Positions 24,441 through 36,120 are shown, counted from the first letter of the stretch. The stretch: 64,000 bases of DNA from Acorus gramineus (GCA_030737835.1 CM060849.1:26656311-26720310); one strand, 5' to 3'. The notes: generated by a model from the letters alone, not told the origin. Numbers and translations: made by a program.

Positions 24441-26817
24441 ATGGCGACAGTAGTAGCCAAGAAGGGAAGGTCAAGGAAGGCCTTGGAGCCCAAGAACCCG
24501 TCCGAGAGCGAGACCAACATTGTCGCAGCGGAGGCGGAGAAGGAGGTTCCCTCGCTTGTCTCCCCCCGGAAGAAGAAACCCACATCGAAGGCGAAAGAAG
24601 CCATCGCCGCCGCTGCAGCCGCAGCAGCAGCAGCAGCGAAGGAGGTGACGGTGAAAAAGACGGTGTCTTTTGAGGAGGAGCTCCAGGAGATGCAGCAGAG
24701 GCTGGAGGAGCTCCGGCTGGAGAAGGAGAAGACGGAGGATCTCTTGAAGGAGAAGGACGAGATGTTGAAGGTGAAGGGGGAGGAGCAGGAGAGGCTCCAG
24801 GCCGAGCTCAAGAAGCTTCACAAGATCAAGGAGTTCAAGCCCACTCTGGTATGATTTCTCTCTTCAGTTCTTCTGAATCTTTGATTCTTAACCCCTTATT
24901 TTTGTTCTTGATGATATTTTTTGGTCTTATAATAATGTGATTCTTGAAAGCATAGTTTTGGGTCTTGTTAAAGTTTCGTTTTTTGTTTTGAAATCATTAA
25001 TTCTAATTTGATCTGTTTTCTTTTTCTCTTCTGGCAGAGCTTGTCCCTCATTCAAACACTGAAAGATACAGAACAAGAGAATGAAAAGAAGAAGAAGAAG
25101 AAGAAAGATGGCTCAGAGATGAAGAAGCCGAGCCCGGCATACATTCTCTGGTGCAAGGATCAATGGAATGAGGTGAAAATAATATCATTCATTTCAAGTC
25201 TCAAATCATTTCTTTGTGATGAAATTCTCAATTGGGAAATCGGGTTTTTTTTTTTGTGTGCAGATCAAGAAGGAGAATTCATCGACCGAGTTCAAAGAGA
25301 TGTCTAACATTCTTGGTGCAAAGTGGAAGAACCTAAGCACCGAGGAAAAGAAGCCCTACGAAGAGAAGTACCAGGCCGAGAAGGAGGCCTATCTGCAGAT
25401 CATCGGGAAGGAGAAGCGTGAGAAGGAGGCGATGAAGCTCTTGGAGGACGAGCAGAAACAGAAGAGCGCTATGGAGTTGCTCGAACAGTATCTCAACTTC
25501 AAGCAGGTTTGAATAGACATTCCTAATTGATTCAATACAACTTGGGTGTTCAAGTAAATTGTTTTTTAAAGGTTTTCAATGGTTGCTTATTGTAGGATTC
25601 GGAGAAGGAGACCAAGAAGAAGTAATTCTTTCAATCCTGACCACTCTGTTATGATTTTATGTTAGCAACTTAAACTAGCTCTGACATATGATTCTACATA
25701 CTTTTTATTATAACAGAAAAGAGAAGGATCCTTTGAAGCCCAAGCAGCCTCCATCAGCCTTCTTTGTGTTCTTGAATGAGCGTCGACCAGTCTTGCTGAA
25801 AGAGAACAAAAATATTCTTGAGGTGGCTAAGCACTCCGTTAATCCTGTTATTGGATACTCTATAACACTCGTCGATACTCATTGAATGCGATTGATTTAC
25901 AGATAGCTAAGCTTGCTGGGGAGGAATGGAAAAACATGACCGAAAAAGAACGAGCGCCTTATGAGAAGGTATACCACAATGAGATATTCTTTCATTGTCT
26001 GTTCCAATTGAAGTGAAGAAAGAAATTTTAGCATTTGTTTTGTTGAATTGTGCAGATAGCAAAGAAACAAAAGGAAGATTACCTCCAAAAGATGGAACTC
26101 TACAAACAGAACAAGGCAGATGTGAGTAGCATAGCTTGCGCTTGATAATCCGAGATATCAAATATTTGCTTTCTAAAATTTATCTGACAACCCCAATATT
26201 GTTGTATCCATTAACAGGAAGCCGCGGTATTGGAGAAGGATGAAGAGGAGCAGAAGAAGGTGATGAAGCAGGAGGCACTCCAGCTACTGAAGAAAAAGGA
26301 GAAGACTGACAACATTATAAAGGTTTTTGTGTTTGCTCTTTTAAAACATTTTGTTGTTGTTGCATGTTTTTTGTTTCTGAAACAGTTGCTAATTCAACAG
26401 AAGACGAAGGAATCACGCCAGAAGAAGGAAAATGTGGTGGATCCGAACAAACCGAAGAGGCCAGCCTCTGCTTTCCTTCTGTTCAGCAAGGAAGCAAGGA
26501 AGAACTTGACACAGGAAAGGCCCGGCATCAGCAATTCGACGCTGAGTGCTCTTATTTCAGTGAAGTGGAAGGTATGAATTACCGGACATCAGCAATTCCA
26601 CATAGTTTGAATGAATGGCTGTGATACTAATATCACAAAATTGGAACTTGTTAATTCAGGAGTACTAATATCATAAAATTGGAACTTGTTTATTCAGGAA
26701 TTATGTGAAGAGGAGAAGCAGGTGTGGAGCTCACAAGCTGCCGAAGCAATGGCTGCCTACAAGTCAGAAATGATTGAATACAACAAATCGCTGCCTGTGG
26801 TTGAGGCACAGAAGTGA
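24441..26817 (+). CDS. HMGB6: 3xHMG-box chromosomal protein (HMGB6/HMGB13-like), 481 aa, 10 exons
   Basis: Exons: 24441-24848, 25038-25172, 25264-25506, 25596-25621, 25717-25822, 25903-25968, 26056-26121, 26218-26322, 26401-26571, 26698-26817. All are GT-AG with agreeing phases. The N-terminal 136 residues are basic and include an alanine run (about 55-66) and a charged coiled coil (about 75-130). Three HMG boxes follow: about 163-228 (KKPSPAYILW, LGAKWKNLS), 275-345 (PKQPPSAFFVFL, AGEEWKNMT) and 399-470 (PKRPASAFLLFS, VKWKELCEEE). This triple-box layout is specific to land plants, where such proteins bind DNA and associate with condensed chromosomes in mitosis and meiosis. Length is close to the two Arabidopsis members (about 450 aa). 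The symbol denotes the family member type, not proven orthology. Exon 9 has an alternative acceptor 15 bases upstream that keeps the frame. Confidence 0.92.
26625..26699 (+). repeat. Tandemly duplicated 3' splice site in last intron of the 3xHMG-box gene
   Basis: A 37-bp segment containing TACTAATATCA, GGAACTTGTT and TTCAGGA occurs at 26625-26661 and again at 26663-26699. Each copy ends in a usable acceptor. The downstream copy joins exon 10 in frame; the upstream one would read GAG TAC TAA and stop at once. Confidence 0.85.
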
Positions 26818-28165
26818 AGGGGTTTTAAGAGGATTTGTTGAAGTTGAAGCAACTATGTTGAACATAAACTGCTAGTTTGTGTTCTGTGTGGACAGAGAAT
26901 CTAATCTGGGGACTGAATTGTGTTTTTATAACCACTATGTTTTTAATTGCATTCATTTTGAGCCTTTTATGCATTCTAAGTTGGTTGAGGGCACTGACTA
27001 CTCAAAGAGCAATTATATTGAGCCCTATAATGCAGTCACTTTTTTTCCTATTTTATTCAAGTTTCTTCAATTACATAAGCTGGCACTGACAACGCAAAGA
27101 GCAATTATTTTGAGCCTATAATGCAGAGTCACTTTTTTTTCCTATTTTATTCAAGTTTCTTCAATTACATCATACGCTGAGGATAAAAATTGCATAACAA
27201 ATTTGCAGCAACAACAAATTTGTACCTAATCGCAATGAAAAAGATGTTAGGTACAATCTTATTGTGCAGCCCCGCCTGATCATTTCTTTATTTTTTATAA
27301 GTGTATCTTCATGTAATGAAGTATGTACCCCAACAAACACAAAATGAAATCCCATGGCGTGCGGAATGAAATCCCATGGTCCGAGCTTTCCAGTTTTGGG
27401 GCCCGTGATATGTAATATTTTTTTTCATTTCTTCACCCTTTCCATCTTCAGACCGATTTGTAACGTTCTCTCTTTGTTACAAAAGTGGCCTAACCTTTAT
27501 AAAAAGAAAAACACAAAATGAAATGCATGTTCCCCTCTAATGCAAAAACAAAAGACATTAAGGAAGCATTTAACTTGGTGAAATGTGACTGCAGATACCT
27601 AACCAAATCATCTCCAACCCTCCTTTTTACAATATAGCAGGGAGAATTTCCCCCCTAATTTCTTTCCTCATTTTCAAGTGAATTTATGCCACTAATAATA
27701 CCTGGAACGATCATGTTTCTATCCATCCTATTGAGGGCAAAATTGCCATATTACATAAAAATAATTGAATGTCATGAACCCTGACAGTTGGAGAAAGATT
27801 TTGACTCCATTTGTAGGTAACTAAAACCAGTTTCCCTATTTTTAGGACTGAGTGGGTTAGACACTAGTTTTTCAATATTAATATAAAAAATGTGTACACA
27901 CACATTTGAGGAAGTGAATAGGAGATGCTCTCTTACCCAAGAAAAAGATCAACCAAAGTTGCATTAATCTTCCACAGATGGTGGTGGATCATTCAGATTT
28001 TAATTTGCAACAAAACACAGTGGTCTTCAAGCATGAAGCAATCACAATAAGAGACATTGGCATCCAAAGTTTTCAGTCTCCACTGAAAAGCATTTTACCT
28101 AATGCAGGGCACATTATTTTAACAGCAACTCCACATTGTTTTAAGGACAACCATACATGAGGTCT
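26818..28165. other. Convergent intergenic region, no gene seen
   Basis: Contains the 3' end of the 3xHMG-box transcript. A block around 26990-27060 is repeated at 27085-27170 (CTCAAAGAGCAATTATATTG against CGCAAAGAGCAATTATTTTG, each followed by TATAATGCAG and CTATTTTATTCAAGTTTCTT), a local tandem duplication of about 90 bp. No coding sequence is supported. Confidence 0.6.
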
Positions 28166-30863
28166 TCAAGCATGTGCTGTTTGCTTTTCTTTTGTTATCC
28201 TGGCCCTGTCCAGGTGCCTGAGCCGTTCTCCCTCATGAATGAGCTTCTCGTTGAACCGAGCCTATGGATGCAGAATGAAAAATTAGCATGTCTTGAAGAA
28301 AAGAAAAAATTCTGTAATTATTCATGTGTCTTTAATGAGTTTGTGCAGAGTGGAAATAGAAAACGAATGTGGAAATGCAGTCTCCTCGAATGATAGGCAG
28401 GAAAAAGGAAACTTTTTTTGGGTTTTGGAATTTCAAGAATATAAAATTTGACATATTTAAGACAATGAAGAATTCTTTTTTTCCAGAATTAAAGGTAAAA
28501 TTAACCTGGACACTATGGGGAATAACTACAATGAAGTAACCCACCACTTCCATTGATCAATGAAAGACGAGGTGATTCTAAAGGCATACCACTGCTTTGA
28601 AGTCTTCCTTGTTGGGAATGCAAAGAACAAAACCTAGAACTTGGAGAGATTTCTAGATAACTTTATATGGACATCTTTGCCTACTGCTAGATCTACATGT
28701 ATGATACTTATTACAACATACAAAACCAATATTTTCTTTACATGTTTAATGTTTTCAAAAAAAATAAATTGTTGTATTGTGAGATTGGGATGGGATTTAG
28801 CACTAGGTATTGTCAATCCCCAATAAATAGCAATTTCACATGCAAAACATGAGTGTGAGTTTTTGCAGTTAATACCATGGTTCAATCTCCTAGGAGACTG
28901 ACAATACAAGTTGGAATTTTCTGGAAATCGCCACGTTGGTTAAGTCTAGAATTGCCATTTGATCCATCAAAGGTCAGATGATATCAGGATTGAAGTTTCT
29001 GCTATAGTTCATTAATTCTGTTCATTCATTAATTCTGTCACACCTTTCTAGTAAACAAGATTCCTTGTGAATTTCTTAAATATCGTTACTCCTATTACTT
29101 CCAATATACACTTGTTCTATTTACCCTCCTCATACCACTGATGCCAATCTCCATCACTCGTTGATGGCACCACCTGTTTCCACAGTAAGAAAATTACATA
29201 ACGAAATGGCACACGGCTGTCGACCTATTAAGATTTTCTTCTCAGTGCTCATTGCCCAATAACCTGATCAATGTGATGTTGGCATACAAAAAGCTTTATT
29301 ATCTTCCTCTCTAAGTTTTGTTTTCCCTTTAGTTTAGCTAATATAGGTTTGAGGATACATCTATTTATATAGGATATATACAGTGACCTTTTGCATGGCA
29401 AAAGATCTTAACTTCTCTATATTAGGCTTTTTTCGATTTAATAAAATCTCAAGGACACCCATCCTTCCCTTCGTAGACAAAATGTTAACATCACACCCAA
29501 ACCACACACTTTGGTCCTACTAGAAACATCTCCACCTGGCTTCCCATCTATATGCATTACATAGTATGCAATTTCAAGTGGATCAAGTCAAGTGGACTTA
29601 TTGTTCTCTGATGCCTCCCTTCTTCTGCCATGCAAATAAAATCAAAATATTCCATGTTTGCTGGCAGCTTGAAGCCTTGAATTTTCAGGCACATGCATTT
29701 TTGCATATGCCTAGTTTAGCATTCAACCACTATCATCCCAATCTTACAGGTAGCCACCACTCACTTTTTTTTTGGAGAGAGGACCACCACTCACGATTTC
29801 AGTCTCTTGTATGTGCGTCTAGTGATGCTCTTTTTCCTTTTTAATTAAGACAAAAAATTAATCCCCCCCCTCCTCAGCAGCCATCAAAATAAATTTTGTA
29901 GATACAAGATAATGATCCAAGTCAGCATAAGTCAGGTGAAACCATCATAATCAAAAGATCAACTTTACCTCAGTTTTTGAACAATAGGTGGCACCTTCAA
30001 TTTCCTCTATGTTTCAAAATTCACTTGATGCACTTTCATGACAATTTATCTAGTGCATAGCTTAGGATGGGCAAGATAAAGGTGAATAAAGTGTATTTAC
30101 ATGGACATTCTTATAGGAAAGAGAAGCATAGAGAGCACAAATCTGTTCTCATGTTCAACTATGGAGGACGACAACAAGCTCTTCAGCTATTATAATATCA
30201 ATGATCTGTTTTGTTTTTCTCGTTCTTTCATTGTTCCTTTCAATGGGTAATCACAAGTAAATGGTCATCATTTTATAAACCCATAATTCCAAGGACCATC
30301 AAAAGCACATTAGCTCCAATTCACATCCACTCTTACTCACAATTCTCTCACTTTCCAATCCAAGTGAAAAAGAGATTCAATTTGATTCTGACTTCACCAA
30401 ACGAAATACCTCACCAAATCGCCAAAAATTGGGAAACTTATACAAAAAAAATCAAAGACAACGCATGGATTTCTTCAATCAACAATTACCAAGTACCGAA
30501 GATGTCATCTTTTATCAACTAAACCTCATATTTTCATTTCAATTAATTATTCGCTGACTCCAAGACAACCACAGGATCAAAATTTAAGATAAAGATCTAA
30601 AAACACTAATAGCACTACCAAAAAAAAAAAAAAAAAACCCTAAACCTGTATCAGAACAATCGATTCCGTAATTTTTGGCCTGAAAAATCTTCAGATCGAG
30701 TGAAATGTTTGATCAAGTTTATATAAAGCGAAAGACGGAGAAAGAGACGGAGACGAAGAAGGGATACTTGACCGCCGAGGAGGTAAGCAGGGATGGCACA
30801 GACGACGAAGACACCTCCGAGAACCACCGGAGGCATCGTAAACAGCGACCACTTCCTATACAT
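28166..30863 (-). CDS. Small single-span membrane protein, unknown (predicted 63 aa, 2 exons)
   Basis: Exon 1 is 30863-30768 and encodes MYRKWSLFTMPPVVLGGVFV and then a hydrophobic segment ending LLGGQ. Exon 2 is 28261-28166 and encodes ARFNEKLIHEGERLRHLDRA plus a lysine-rich tail and TGA. Both borders are phase 0 with a GT donor (CAA|GTATCC) and an AG acceptor (CCATAG), and each coding part is 96 bases. The product would be a short inside-end, one membrane span at about 10-30 and a basic helix, a layout common in small mitochondrial or ER membrane subunits. No family was recognised. An extra exon between the two cannot be excluded across the 2.5-kb intron. A (TTC)n/(TC)n leader sits just upstream at 30863-30904 (plus-strand view). 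Confidence 0.5.
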
Positions 30864-30904
30864 CTTCTCTTCTTCTTCTTCTTCTTCTTCTCTCTCTCTC
30901 TCGC
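30863..30904. repeat. (TTC)n-(TC)n microsatellite
   Basis: Simple repeat directly upstream of the ATG of the minus-strand small gene; on that strand it reads as a GA/GAA-rich leader. Confidence 0.85.
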
Positions 30905-32221
30905 TCTTTGAGAAAAAAAAAAATGGACATCACGTTTAAGCTTTATTAGCTAACGACATTGATTGGTGACCGTCGGATCGGAAGTCGTCCTTGGCAAAAA
31001 TAGTGAATCAACGGTTCTGGAAAGTGGAGGTCCATATGAGTTGGGTCGTCCGGTTGCATGTGAGTCCATTGGATAGACGGATGTGATGCAACTGAATGAT
31101 GGTATAATATAATTTTCTCGTCTAGATCTAGTCAAGACCGGCTCCAATCAGTCTATCATTATTGAAATGCATAACCCTATGAATCGAACCACACAGTCTA
31201 TGAATCAAACCACACAACCAATTGTTGGTCTGAATTTGATCATACCATCGTATCCAATATGAGAGTGAGACTTGTACCTAATAATGGACTGTATAGTTCG
31301 ATTCATATGATGTACAGTTCAATTAATAAGACTGTATAATTCAATATTGATAGAGCCGGTCCTAATTAAATACGACCTCAGTTGTTGTGTGTTATTCAAT
31401 TTTTTTTTGTCCGTCTCACAACATCACTCAGAATCCCACACACATATATATTTCTAATCCTCTCACTTATGCACAGCGTGAACATGAAATTATTTTAAAT
31501 ACATGCATTTACAAACATAAAATACATGTTGCAATAAATTGAATACATATAATTTTACATTTTCACTTCATAGATATTGAGTGTATCAACACCGTTAACA
31601 CTAATCGGTTGTCAAAATAACATTAACTCCGATCAAACTTATACAAAGTTCTTATTGGAAAAATAAATTGTAATTTTTCATTTGTAAAATCAATATTTAC
31701 CAAAAGATTACAGTCCTTGAACATAGTAGAGGTTCTATTTGCCTGGGTGAGACAGCCCATTCTTTATTACTAAAGTTCCAACACAATTATATTTTTTTAT
31801 TTTTTATTTTTTTGCTTTTTTGGTGACTGAGAAACACAAACATTATTTGAAAAAACTTCGAATGCACAAATCGCTCACAAACACAGTGCATCAAACTAGC
31901 CTATTGGGACTCAAAACTCCGGACATATGGAGAGCAAACGCGTCTCTAGCCAAAAAATCAATCCCGAGACCTATGCAGAGCAAATCAATAGCATCAATGG
32001 CTCTAGATTAAAATAACAGTTCATTGCAACACAGGAAAACAACTTCAGGCAATGCAAAAACATACAGTTAGTGTCAGCAACACTTCCAGCAAACAGTTAT
32101 GACTTAACACCACCACAAATTGTTTACAGGCACTGATGAGTTGTTTTGGTTTTTACATCTCATGCCATGAAAAGGAGACCTGTACAACCAAGTCTACCAT
32201 GAAAAACACTCTCTGTTCGTA
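30905..32221. other. Intergenic with a MITE-like inverted repeat at about 31134-31366
   Basis: AAGACCGGCTCCAATCA near 31134 and TTGATAGAGCCGGTCCTAA near 31350 are inverted ends of a roughly 230-bp palindromic stretch that repeats motifs such as AATCGAACCACACAGTC. The ends resemble hAT-type MITEs, but no target duplication was found. The rest is AT-rich without coding character. Confidence 0.45.
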
Positions 32222-32340
32222 TTAGTAGATTTCGTTGGTTTCCTCCCTCTGGAACTGGATCAGTCGGTCCATGCCCTCTTGAGCTTGGTATTTACACTCT
32301 CGCTTCACAAAATGTGGTTTATTCAGGGATTCAGGATCAC
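32222..32340 (-). CDS. Coding-like terminal exon, parent transcript uncertain
   Basis: After an acceptor (TTTTAAAATAG) the minus strand is open for 38 codons to TAA at 32222-32224: it begins DPESLNKPHFVKRECKYQAQ and ends EETNEIY. GC content is clearly higher than the flanks and the composition is that of a helix-rich protein tail. It starts with a split codon needing one base from the previous exon. The strong donor CAAG|GTGAGG at 33702/33701 supplies exactly that phase, but the reading frame arriving from it has just passed a TGA (33732-33730). So this could be the second exon of the upstream gene used as 3' UTR, a readthrough or alternatively spliced extension, or the end of a separate gene whose first exon was not found. 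No family was recognised. Confidence 0.4.
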
Positions 32341-33729
32341 CTATTTTAAAAGGTCAAGTTGCCACAATATTAACAGAAAGCCAATAAACTTACATGCTAG
32401 GAAGAAAAGGGGTGCCGAGTTGCAATTAAGTTTTTCAAAAATTCAAGAAAACAAATAGCATCGCTTTCACTATCACGATTATGTCGCCACTATTTGGATT
32501 GAAAAATACACCACACAAGACATAGAATGCCTCACATGACAAAGGTATATGCAGTTTTGAAAAAAATATATGCAAAGTTCTCTAGAATTTAACTACTACT
32601 TATAAGAGTTTCAACATCTAAAAAGGCTTATGCAGTCAAGAAAGACAGGATTCCTAGGAAGATGTCCATTAAGTTTATATATATTTTTTTATTTGTTTGG
32701 TTGGTAATTTTAATTTGTATTGATATTTTGAGAGAGAAGGAAGGCCATCCACCTATTGATTTAATACAACAGGCTTCATCATGTGTATCATCATGTGTCC
32801 CACACGGTCCTTAATCTTTACTAGGATGTGAAAAAATGGATTTCACTCAGAGTTCTGCATTCAATTTAAGTGGTTTCACACTCAGCTCAGATTGCTCCGT
32901 GTATCTTCTAAGATATCTTCCTTCTCTCATCCTTTCTATTTTTATTTTCAAAAGAAAAGAGGGCTTCTCCTCGTTCCATCATATACACCCTCATTGGCCA
33001 ATTGCCTCTTCTCTGTCCCTCTTCCATTTCTCTTCTTTGCTGGCTTCTTTGATAACCTAACACCACATTACCATCCCCATGTTCTTCCTGTCTTTCTTTC
33101 TTTCAATTTCTCTTCCTCTGATCTCCGGAACTTACTTTCGGGGAAAAACACCCTATGGCTTCAAGAAATTTATCCAATTGACAAAACTTGAATCTACCAG
33201 CTTATCTTAAGTTCCATGAAATAAGAAACCTTTTTTTTCCAAAACCCTTTATAGCCCAAAATTCATCTCAAATGCTTACTCCTCATGTTGTCTTAGGTCC
33301 TCAAATTTGCCCTTCGCTTTGCTTTCATAAAAAAATGAAACAAGATTCAATCTTGTATCAACAACTCCTACAAATACCATATATAGCTTTATCTCCACAT
33401 GTTCACCAACAATCACCACCACTAGTAACTTCAAATCTAGCAGGATAGGAAGTTCAACCACATTCACAGTAACACAGACCATTCTGTTCTACACATCCAC
33501 AACAAACTCCAACACCACATCTGTCATGTTCAGTAATCACAATCAAATTCACTTCAATTCGACAAATCGATGCTAAAACCCTAAACCCATGTTCCCCAAA
33601 TCCACAAATTTCACCATCTATAACATATAATCAACCATTCATCACATAAAACCCTAAATTTGCCCAAAAAATCACAAACCGAGACTACCGAGGAACCTCA
33701 CCTTGTACGAACTGCCAAGACCGCCTCGA

Positions 33730-34113
33730 TCAACGACGGACGGCATCATCATCGGAGGGTCCGCCGTCCTTATCTCCATCGGACGGTCTGGATGACGAGA
33801 TCGGATTGGAGCCCTTGATGTACCATCCGAGGGCGAAGAAGGAGAGGCCGGCGAGGGCGGCGGTGCCCCAGGCGTGGGAGTACCACTTGCTGTACTGCCT
33901 TATCGCGAACCTCCACTGCTCCCTCAACGTCGCCGCGTCAGGGTTACGCGTCTCCGGCGGGTTAGGGTACCGTCCGTGACTGTTGAACTGGTCTTTCGGT
34001 GCTCCGGCCCCGTCAACGGACGGGACGGTCTGTTTCTTTGAAACCGACGGTGGCGATGGAGCCGGTCCGGTCCCGGCGTCCGACGAGGTCCCCGTCTTTG
34101 GCTGGCTCGTCAT
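33730..34113 (-). CDS. Small membrane protein of unknown function (127 aa)
   Basis: ATG at 34113-34111 opens 127 codons to TGA at 33732-33730. An upstream in-frame extension exists but would begin at GTG, so this ATG was chosen. Residues 1-50 are polar and rich in P, S, T and G. Then comes a conserved-looking block TLREQWRFAIRQYSKWYSHAWGTAAL leading into one membrane span (about AALAGLSFFALGWYI), and a short acidic tail. Codon use is GC-rich compared with flanks. The REQWRxAxRQYxxWY pattern before a single span resembles small plant mitochondrial membrane proteins, but no named family is claimed. Nine codons beyond the stop there is a consensus splice donor, so the transcript probably continues to the exon at 32222-32340. 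Confidence 0.62.
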   Translation of the reverse strand: MTSQPKTGTSSDAGTGPAPSPPSVSKKQTVPSVDGAGAPKDQFNSHGRYPNPPETRNPDAATLREQWRFAIRQYSKWYSHAWGTAALAGLSFFALGWYIKGSNPISSSRPSDGDKDGGPSDDDAVRR

Positions 34114-34184
34114 CTTCACATCTGCCACTCTGTCGGGGGTCTGTTGTGCTTTACACGAATACTCAGTACTGACCTTTTTTTAAG

Positions 34185-34848
34185 GGAAAAATCCAAATAA
34201 ACTCCTGTATACTGCCTGGAATCCATAAACCCTGAGTCCAGATAATCCTAAAAAAAAACACATATGTAAATTCAAATAATCTCTTAAATTGAAATTTTGT
34301 TGATTGATGAGTAATATATTCTGTTTGATTAATTTTGACTGAATATGCATTATACTAAAAAATCTTACACTTTGTTAAAAATGTGAAAAACTCTCTGTAC
34401 ATGATGATTTTACTCATTCGAATAAATTATAAAACCCTATCTGAATGGTTAAAAACATTATTTACAGATTATTTTTCACATTTTTAACAAATTATAGGAG
34501 GTTAACCAGACAGAATAATCGAAGAATAATCCTAATCTACCAATGAAAATTAACTCAGGAAGTTATTTAAATAGTTATTCAAAATTTTGGTAAATGTTTG
34601 ATTCTCTTTTCATTTGGATAAATTTTTGAGTAAAAATTAAAATTTTTAACTAATTATAGGAGGTTTTTCAACTAGGGTTAGCCAGACAGAATATTCGAAG
34701 AATAATCCGATAAATCTACCAATGAAAATTAAGTCATGGAGCTATTTAGATTTATATATGTGTTTTCATAGAGTTATATGGACTTTACGAAAAATGAGGG
34801 GGTTATATGGATTTCGGACAATTCATAGGAGGTTATATAGATTTTTTC
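34185..34848. repeat. Foldback element, AACCCC-type family, copy 2, internally duplicated
   Basis: Left arm GGGAAAAATCCAAATAAAC, right arm GGTTATATAGATTTTTTC. It is longer than its relatives because the block CCAGACAGAATA(A/T)TCGAAGAATAATCC with surrounding sequence occurs twice (about 34505 and 34685). Flanked by T-rich DNA with TTTTTTTTA at both ends, a possible 9-bp target duplication. It lies immediately upstream of the minus-strand 127-aa gene. Confidence 0.65.
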
Positions 34849-35187
34849 TTTTTTTTTTATGAATGATAGCTCACTGTTACTCGCAGTTTCTATCTTCAGC
34901 CCATTTGAGTAAAATCTTCATTTGATATGGTATGTCTCTAACTATCACCTTGTGCTTTACTCAAATCTTTTAAAAAATGTGGAGTTGAAGAGAAAAAGTA
35001 GTTATTCAAAATTTTGGTAAATGTTTGATTCTCCTTTTATTTGGATAAAATTTTGAGTAAAAATTAAAAACTTGATTTGGTATGGGTACAGGTGAATTGT
35101 TAGATTTTGAGTGACTTTTACTCAAATTTAAATTTTGATACACATTTAGATATATGATTGGAGATCTCGTGAGCAATATCTCCCATA

Positions 35188-35743
35188 CAGGGGTGCAACT
35201 TGGGCGGGTCGGGTCGGGTTCGACTTTAACCCACATTGCATAGAGTCCAACCCGAACCCGAGCCCAAACCCGGCCTCAACCCGAAGGGTTCAACCCGAAC
35301 CCGACCTCAACCCGCGGGTTCGGGTTGAATTCGGGCTCGGGTCGGGCTCGGGTTGGGCTCGGGTCGGGCTCGGGTTTAATACTTAAAAGATCATAAAAAT
35401 TATTTAATAAACAACACAATAAACTCTAATAGTCTAATTAATTAAATGTATATTCACCACAAAAAAACTTACAAAATCCAAATAGTTTATGAATACATAT
35501 TCTAAATTTTAATTAAGCTAAACATAACTTCATCGCTTTTCAACAAAAATATAAAAAAAACATTTACCAATTCGGGTTCGGGTTGAGCCCGCATAACCCG
35601 ACCCCCCAACCCAAACCCGACCCGAATTAGGTTCGGGTTAGTTCGGGTTCGGGTCGGGTTGAACCCAGCAAAGAAAAACCTCAACCCAAACCCGCCCATG
35701 AACCGGGTTGGGTCGGGTTCAACTCGTCCAAGTTGCACCCCTA
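35188..35743. mobile_element. hAT-type MITE, GGGTTCGGGTT family, copy 1
   Basis: 556 bp, starting CAGGGGTGCAACTTGG and ending CCAAGTTGCACCCCTA, perfect inverted repeats except the terminal base. Flanked by an exact 8-bp duplication CTCCCATA at 35180-35187 and 35744-35751. Terminal AGGGGTG and 8-bp duplications are diagnostic of the hAT superfamily. Both arms are built of tandem CGGGTT / AACCCG units and the AT-rich core carries no transposase. Confidence 0.9.
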
Positions 35744-35939
35744 CTCCCATATTCTAATCAATATTGACTTGACATCAAAGTCTTTTAAAAATTGTTTTTT
35801 TTTTAAATAACATTTCTTACATAATTAGTATTATAAAATATATCATAGATGTTTTCTTACATAATTAGAAATATAAAATTTACTAACAATATTCGTAGAT
35901 GTTTTCTTAGTATTGATTTGATCGCACAAGACATCGAGA

Positions 35940-36120
35940 GCTTCACAACTTGGGTTGGTTAAACCCGACCCGATCTGATTCATGGACGGGTGTGGATTGT
36001 GTTTTTTAATTTTCGGGTTCAACCCGACTCGAGTATGAGAAAACCAGAACCCAATGGGAGTCAGGGGTTAGGGGTCGGGTTGCACGGGTTGAACCGGAAC
36101 CTGATGAGTTTTAATAAAAC
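35940..36120. repeat. Decayed fragment of the GGGTTCGGGTT hAT MITE
   Basis: AACCCGACCCG and GGGTCGGGTT units in both directions with the same phrase TTCATGGACGGGT seen in the intact copies, but without terminal repeats. A similar relic occurs at about 37230-37430, ending in ACACCCCTA, and another at 49205-49310, beginning TGTGCAACTTGGGC. Confidence 0.55.

Noticed and set aside
24608..24640. GCAGCC repeat as a disease-type expanding repeat
   Set aside because: It is a short interrupted alanine tract within a coding exon, common in plant nuclear proteins.
24107..24821. Long minus-strand frames opposite the first exon of the 3xHMG-box gene
   Set aside because: They mirror the real exon's codon pattern (polyalanine, coiled coil) and have no independent support.
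34114..34128. Five-residue N-terminal extension of the 127-aa minus-strand protein
   Set aside because: It would have to begin at GTG; the first ATG in frame is at 34113.
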